Source: JAJTFA01 sp051715425 (GTDB lineage: Bacteria; Bacteroidota; Bacteroidia; UKL13-3). Taken from it: a stretch of DNA of 64,000 nucleotides. Within the stretch, counting starts at the first letter, position 1. Each line of letters begins with the position of its first letter. The stretch lies in assembly GCA_051715425.1 (NCBI GenBank), contig JBPXJS010000009.1:248001-312000 (forward strand), given 5' to 3'. The notes under the pieces were generated by a model. That model had not been told where the DNA came from, made no database searches, and worked only from the letters and a program-made list of their open reading frames with translations. The translations under genes and the position numbers were made by a program. Shown here piece after piece: positions 62,401 through 64,000 of the stretch.

Positions 62401-64000
62401 GGAAAGCGCAATATCAGAATTGAACTGAGTTACTGTTCCGCTCTCTACGCTATAATCCACAAATACATTGTTGGCAGGTGTGGTAAAGGATATTGTTTGC
62501 GGACTTCCAATTGTTCCGGCTCCGCTAAAACTGATTACACCATTAGGTGCTCCGGCACCAACTGTTGTTACCAAACCGGTTCCTGTCATAGAGAAATTTC
62601 CTTTAATACTTAAGGTACTGGCACCTGAGGTTCCTGCATTCATATCCAGTGTACCGGCAGATTGGGAATAATTTCCGTTTATGGTAATGGTATATGCGGT
62701 GGAGTTATTTACACGCAATGTGCCACCGGTAACAGAAAGATTGTTTCCAATGGTAAGGTTGCCGGCAAATGTACGTGTGCCTCCTGCTACAATCACATTA
62801 TAATAATTTGCTCCACTGGATACGGTTGTTACCGGAATATTGGCAGAGGCAGTATTAAACTGAACGGTACTGGTTCCAATAGTGTAAACATTAGTACCGG
62901 TGGTAAATGTGCCGTTTATCGCAATTGTTCCGCTGCTGCTTAATGTTCGGCCACCCGATGAAGAAGAAGTGAGGTTATTGTATGTGAATGCAGGAATGGT
63001 TTGAGATGAAGAACCATTAAATGCAACAGTATTATTTGTAGTTATATAATTACCACTGGTAAATGTGGCCGATGGTGTAAATGTTCCGGAAATACTGATG
63101 GTACTGCCGCTGATAAGGGTAACACTATTTGTTGTTCTGGCTCCGCTTATGGTTAAATCAGTGTAGGTTCCGGCAACAATGGTTTGTGCACCGCTGGCAT
63201 TATACTCCACGTCAAAAGCCCATGTTTTACCGGATGGAATTGGTGTAACACCTGTAACCTGGGTAGTTAGTAACCCGGTGCCACTTGTGGTAAATGCACC
63301 GGTAAGTGCATAAGTAACAAGATCTACAATAGCAGGAGAAGTGATGGTAAAGGTTCCGGCAACAGAAATGGCTCCCGAAAGTGTTTTGGTTCCGCTGCCA
63401 CTTGCCGTAAGATGATTAAAATTAAAAGCAGGAATGGTTTGAGAAGTACCGTTAAAATCAACTGTTGAACTGGTTGTTGTGTAACTGCCGGCTCCCTTTG
63501 TAAATGTGCCTGAAATTCCGATGGTGCCAGAGTTGCTCAGGGTGCGGTTTCCTCCTGTTCCGTTTAGGTTGGTATAATTCCCGCTTACTATTGTTTGTGC
63601 CGATGCACTGTTGTATTCAACAGTAAAAGTCCAGGTATCTCCTGAAGGAATAGGTGTTGAAGAAGTGTTTTGGGTTCTTAGTGTTCCGGTTCCGGACGTA
63701 GTGGTAATGCCGGATAAGGTATAAGTTGACATATTTAATATGCGTCCGCTGTTTATTGTTAACGCCCTGCTCACAGTTGTGTTACCTGCTGCCGTTTTAT
63801 CCCCTGTGCCCGAAATTGTAAGGTTGTTGTAGGTAAATACAGGAATGGTTTGCACCCCTCCGTTAAACTCAAGTGTGCTGTTGGTTGTAATGTAGTTGCC
63901 TGTAGTAAATGTAGCTGAAGCGGTAAATGTTCCAGAGATACCTGTGGTTGCAGAGGCCGTAAAAGTAACGCTGTTGGTTGTTCTGGCCCCGCTCACGGTC
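59494..64000 (-). CDS. Giant T9SS surface protein, N-terminus outside window
   Basis: The frame is open at the right edge, so the signal peptide is not seen. The visible 1500 residues are mostly degenerate beta repeats of about 85 residues (GISGTFT, TTNSTVDFNG, SQTIPAFNYNNLT, SGTKTLSGAISVAGTFT, IPSGKTWAFDVEYN). These fit a filamentous beta-solenoid. Then come the block RRYRMLSPGISGFTF with GWNLIGNPYPSPIDW and a type A sorting domain (LLVYPNPANTEVSI, GIYFIHAEGMTTQKLMIKH). It is the third member of a paralogous trio on the minus strand. Confidence 0.9.
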   Translation of the reverse strand, partial: TVSGARTTNSVTFTASATTGISGTFTASATFTTGNYITTNSTLEFNGGVQTIPVFTYNNLTISGTGDKTAAGNTTVSRALTINSGRILNMSTYTLSGITTTSGTGTLRTQNTSSTPIPSGDTWTFTVEYNSASAQTIVSGNYTNLNGTGGNRTLSNSGTIGISGTFTKGAGSYTTTSSTVDFNGTSQTIPAFNFNHLTASGSGTKTLSGAISVAGTFTITSPAIVDLVTYALTGAFTTSGTGLLTTQVTGVTPIPSGKTWAFDVEYNASGAQTIVAGTYTDLTISGARTTNSVTLISGSTISISGTFTPSATFTSGNYITTNNTVAFNGSSSQTIPAFTYNNLTSSSSGGRTLSSSGTIAINGTFTTGTNVYTIGTSTVQFNTASANIPVTTVSSGANYYNVIVAGGTRTFAGNLTIGNNLSVTGGTLRVNNSTAYTITINGNYSQSAGTLDMNAGTSGASTLSIKGNFSMTGTGLVTTVGAGAPNGVISFSGAGTIGSPQTISFTTPANNVFVDYSVESGTVTQFNSDIALSLYTSITFMSKFTVKSGGTLNMQGYAIIDENSYGSGGNNILYVNSGATLITSHASGMSGSTASANTKDSIHNGANFEFKGAITGTFPTYPLTTTINNLTTNRSAGVTMSQNITVGGTLVLTSGNIIVNGNTLSINGSISGTGSITGSATSNLAIRGSGSLGGNLSADQTTVGTTNLFNNITVNRSGETITLGNNLVVGGTFLDSAGTVAFGNTTLSGTGAFTLISGAGISLGNVSGITTSGATGNVQVSGTRTFSTSGNYTYSGSATQVFGNGLPATVNSLTINNGNTAMALNGSQTINGTLTLTNGKLVVGAYTLTLNGGFSGSSSNSLTANGTSSSLTIGGSGSFGTLYVDQTTSGTTNRFQNLTFNRNGQTITLGNSLEILSVVTPTDGTLASAGNLLLASDSTHTARVAIFGASADITGNINVQRYVPAVARRYRMLSPGISGFTFNDFKDDMFVTGTGGTSNGFDASPQNSTTIFTYQESTTGGRGWKAISNTSQGLSAGQGAFVFVRGDRTLSAPQWYTAPFVAQNAVTFDFTGSINKGNFSPTLTYTNTGSPTSDGWNLIGNPYPSPIDWTLVTKSNIATFTYAYDPSSNAYVANDGSQIIASGQGFFVQANGASPSVTFTESCKSSGTPLGLFKAGPTNRLTIRMVLDSLNSDVAWLRLNNGASMNYLSTEDAIKFANSGINMGFRVPSGPTNVQLNTVPPLTNVSDTFVLFANAAANTYRIEFTQLQNIPATKAILLRDLFTNTITDVRSTQVYNFTISNAASQGDRFQLIIIDQSALPVDFISINATLKNTTDAEITWSTATETNNDRFVVEKSSDNILFEETGTVKGAGNSQVRMNYAYTDKGAMNSGVDKIYYRIRQIDLNGSEHLSQVVSLSVAKMNTSNSSLLVYPNPANTEVSISSAQTGVVLGVIKIADITGKIIREIYSVQDKISFDISSLQNGIYFIHAEGMTTQKLMIKH

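Noticed and set aside
50000..62700. Long Val/Pro/Ala-rich plus-strand frames within the T9SS genes
   Set aside because: They are antisense shadows of Ser/Thr/Asn-rich repeats and have no start signals.

Overview
The window looks like chromosomal DNA of a member of the Bacteroidota. Four very long secreted proteins, three of them adjacent at the right end, finish in type IX secretion (T9SS) sorting domains. A lanthipeptide leader of the kind found in Chitinophaga-like bacteria is present. Several promoters fit the Bacteroidota pattern (TTTG, 19 bp, TAnnTTTG), for example at 25756-25786 and 38513-38543. The exact genus cannot be read from the sequence.

Positions 1 to about 45,320 are best explained as one integrated genomic island, at least 45 kb long, whose left end lies outside the window. 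The right end is sharp. A large serine recombinase gene (43836-45341) runs directly into the competence gene comM/yifB, which is cut inside its conserved AAMNP-CPCG motif. The last seven codons of the recombinase lie in comM sequence read antisense. From about 45,320 to the end the DNA looks like ordinary chromosome: the comM 5' part, a YyaL-type thioredoxin-domain protein, a small exported protein and three giant T9SS proteins.

The island is dominated by anti-phage defence. From the left: the 3' part of another serine recombinase, then two cassettes in tandem (DUF3644 plus Shedu nuclease, then an OLD-family ATPase/nuclease). These cassettes begin with copies of the same 250-bp sequence and end with the same palindrome. 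Next is a compact CBASS operon (LexA-like regulator, DUF2188 protein, CD-NTase, Cap15 membrane effector). Then come a MazF/PemK toxin, an NYN nuclease, small HTH regulators, a RuvC-like protein, SSB, a HEPN protein convergent with a PD-(D/E)XK protein, and an N-6 methylase relative without a visible NPPY motif. Further right are a single-chain methyltransferase-nuclease flanked by structured repeats, a second OLD nuclease with a small overlapping partner, and a second HEPN protein.

In the middle (17.2-29.2 kb) is a class I lanthipeptide locus on the minus strand: precursor with seven cysteines, LanC cyclase, full-length LanB dehydratase, a small membrane protein and an S41 peptidase. A tandemly duplicated beta-type protein lies upstream and a T9SS parallel-beta-helix protein beyond it. 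Between 29.3 and 36.6 kb are mobile-element housekeeping genes (RadC-like, cupin, CoiA-like, ArdC-like domain and unknowns) and several structured non-coding stretches. One at 35738-35878 has a closing stem, internal hairpins and a terminator, and looks like an undescribed small RNA.

A recurring theme is mixed ancestry. Many accessory genes have E. coli-like sigma-70 hexamers and leaderless starts, and families such as the left recombinase, NYN and PemK resemble those common in Patescibacteria. Others have classic Bacteroidota promoters. The island appears to have been assembled cassette by cassette from different gene pools.
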